5,336 nt of DNA from an uncultured Aeromicrobium sp. Lineage in GTDB: Bacteria; Actinomycetota; Actinomycetes; Propionibacteriales; Nocardioidaceae. Position numbers and translations under genes: made by a program. The stretch covers positions 1 to 5,336 of the forward strand of contig NZ_CAMJVP010000223.1 in NCBI RefSeq assembly GCF_946221465.1. The letters are read 5' to 3'. Positions 3,816 through 5,336 of this stretch are shown here, piece after piece. Position 1 is the stretch's first letter. Each line of letters starts with the position of its first letter. A model generated the notes under the pieces. It saw only the letters and a program-made list of their open reading frames with translations, was not told where the DNA came from and ran no database searches.

Positions 3816-5336
3816 TCACGTCGTTTCCGGTGCACGGACGGTGATGGTGCCGTCGGTGGGGAGGGAGAGGGTCCCGGGTTCGCCGGTCTCGTAGTCGCGG
3901 TAGGTGAAGGCGATGTATCCCTCGTCGAGCTCGTCGTACTCGGCGGATTCGACGAGGCCCCAGCTGTTGGTGTCGGGGTCGATGAGGGCGAGGAGGCCTT
4001 GGCGGGCGAGGGTGCCTTCGTCGTCGAGTACTTCTTCCACGACGAGCTCGTCGGGTTGGGTGTAGCCCTGGAAGAGTTCCTCAGTGTCGTCGAGCTCAGG
4101 TTCGGCTTCTTCTCGTTGGATGCGCTCGAGCTCGGCAATGCGCTTCGCGACTGTGTCGTCGTCGAGGCCGGTGAAGACGCCGGCAGCCTTCCGCTGGATC
4201 TCGGCTGCGCGGCCGGCTTCGACGATCCGGGCCGCCATGTAGTCGTTGTAGTCCGGGACGCCCTCAACCCCGGTCCCGTCCAGGTCGGCCTGGTCTTCGG
4301 GATCGACGACGGCCATCAGCTGGTGGATGGTCTGCTTCGGCGTGATCTGCTCGACCAGTTTCAGGTCGTCAGGGAACACCCAGTTCTCGGGGTGCTCGGC
4401 TTCGGTCTGGTAAGGGTCGGGAGTCCAGTACGCCTGGATCTCGACGGGAGTGCCGTGGTCGTCGTACGCGATGCCTCGGCCCTTGGCGTTGACGGGTACG
4501 GTGACGCCGATGGAGTACGAGTTCCACATCATCTGAGCACCGTCGGGGGAGAGGCGTCCGAACGAGGCACGGAACCCGAAGTTGTCGCGCATGTCACCGG
4601 TCAGGAACTCCGCGTCAGGGCGCTGCAGGCCCAGGAGGGCGTGCATGCGCACCTTTCGGGCGAGGGACATGAAATCGCTGATCTCCTCGAGCACGGGAGG
4701 CTGTGTGCCGGGGCCCTTGGGCTTAACGGTGCGATACCAGCGGGTGACGGCGTTCTTGAACGTCTTGAACTCGTCGATGGGGAACAGCACGGGGGTGAAG
4801 TCCTCGAGGCGGACGCGCCCGCTCTCGTAGTCCTCGAAGCGCTGCTGCATGGTGCGGAACACCTCGTGGGCGACCCGGGCCTGGTGGTCGATGCGGCCGG
4901 CGATGAGGCGCACGTTGGGCCAGGAACGTAGGCCGAGCAGCTCGATGCGCTTACCGTCGATGCCCCAGATCTCCCACCCCTGTGCGGCGAGGTACTGGAT
5001 GATGCCGAGCATTGCGACGGTCTTGCCGGCGCCGGTCTTCCCGGTGATCAGGCCGTGCGGGTCGCGCTTGGGCCGCCAGTAGATGGTGTTTCCGTCTTCG
5101 TCGACGGCAAACGGCACTTTGAGGTCGTCGTATGTCGCGAGCGGGTCGACCGTGGCCGGTGCGATGTTGGGGTTGAAGATGACCCCGGACAGGTCCGGGC
5201 GCACTTCGAAGCGGACGGTGTCGTGTTGCAGGTCCCAGAAGGCCCTCCATCGGCCATCGAGCACCGCGGAGATCTGCGACTCGATGCGCGCGCGCAAGGC
5301 GGGCCTGATCGCCGAACCGATCGCGGCGGCCATCGG
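3816..5336 (-). CDS. FtsK/SpoIIIE-type DNA translocase, C-terminal part (putative plasmid transfer protein)
   Basis: At least 505 residues are visible; the gene runs off the right edge, so the true start is probably outside. The motor domain has Walker A GKTGAGKT (residues 98-105 of the visible part), Walker B with VLFPIDEF (about 182-189), and the ALLGLQRPDAEFL and FGFRASFGRLSPDGAQMMW blocks typical of FtsK-family hexameric pumps. Single FtsK-like proteins (TraB type) drive transfer of double-stranded plasmid DNA between actinobacterial cells, so a conjugative role is likely. The part after the motor is unusual: an acidic Glu/Asp-rich stretch (about 395-445) and a final segment of about 60 residues with beta-rich, aromatic sequence, not an obvious winged-helix gamma domain. 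No membrane segment lies in the visible part. It is followed by the copG-like gene after about 150 bp. An ATG at 5333-5331 is possible as a start but has too little upstream sequence to judge. Confidence 0.85.
   Translation of the reverse strand, partial: PMAAAIGSAIRPALRARIESQISAVLDGRWRAFWDLQHDTVRFEVRPDLSGVIFNPNIAPATVDPLATYDDLKVPFAVDEDGNTIYWRPKRDPHGLITGKTGAGKTVAMLGIIQYLAAQGWEIWGIDGKRIELLGLRSWPNVRLIAGRIDHQARVAHEVFRTMQQRFEDYESGRVRLEDFTPVLFPIDEFKTFKNAVTRWYRTVKPKGPGTQPPVLEEISDFMSLARKVRMHALLGLQRPDAEFLTGDMRDNFGFRASFGRLSPDGAQMMWNSYSIGVTVPVNAKGRGIAYDDHGTPVEIQAYWTPDPYQTEAEHPENWVFPDDLKLVEQITPKQTIHQLMAVVDPEDQADLDGTGVEGVPDYNDYMAARIVEAGRAAEIQRKAAGVFTGLDDDTVAKRIAELERIQREEAEPELDDTEELFQGYTQPDELVVEEVLDDEGTLARQGLLALIDPDTNSWGLVESAEYDELDEGYIAFTYRDYETGEPGTLSLPTDGTITVRAPETT

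Noticed and set aside
3274..3819. Minus-strand frame of 181 codons over the copG-like gene and leader
   Set aside because: It is in a different frame from the RHH protein, runs through palindromes and the terminator, and has no fold-like pattern.
3999..4931. Plus-strand open reading frame of 310 codons
   Set aside because: It lies wholly opposite the FtsK-like gene, which has recognisable motifs throughout; composition indicates a shadow frame.

Overview
The window looks like part of the backbone of a small plasmid, or a plasmid-derived element, from a high-GC actinobacterium. A member of the Micrococcales, perhaps Microbacteriaceae, is the best guess. This rests on the strong G/C preference at third codon positions, the GTG/TTG starts, and the combination of an FtsK-type transfer translocase, a helix-turn-helix replication protein and a ParA plus ribbon-helix-helix (RHH) ParB pair. 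The host assignment is inference; no rRNA or tRNA is present to confirm it.

All five genes I accept lie on the minus strand, so the transcription order runs from the right edge to the left edge. (1) 3816-5336: the C-terminal part of an FtsK/SpoIIIE-type DNA translocase, cut by the window edge. (2) 3468-3668: a small CopG-like RHH protein behind a perfect palindrome and a possible -10 box. (3) 2984-3467: a gene-free leader of nearly 500 bp. It holds a strong intrinsic terminator that points right (plus strand), several palindromes, a consensus Shine-Dalgarno with no normal start codon, and a triple repeat phased at exactly 11 bp. (4) 1610-2983: a helix-turn-helix protein, the likely replication initiator. 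(5) 1467-1609: an AT-richer intergenic region built of 18-bp degenerate direct repeats, with the parA promoter inside it. (6) 465-1466 parA and 34-468 parB, overlapping by ATGA. (7) 10-33: an inverted repeat just past parB whose half-site also occurs in the 18-bp array.

Read together, the modules would serve transfer (FtsK-like), copy number control (CopG-like repressor plus a putative counter-transcribed RNA), replication (Rep) and segregation (ParA/ParB with the iterons). The copG / antisense RNA / rep order resembles the copy-control layout of the pMV158 family, but with an unrelated, actinobacterial-type Rep. That layout and the 18-bp array are the two observations I would follow first. 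No CRISPR array, insertion sequence, tRNA or rRNA was seen.
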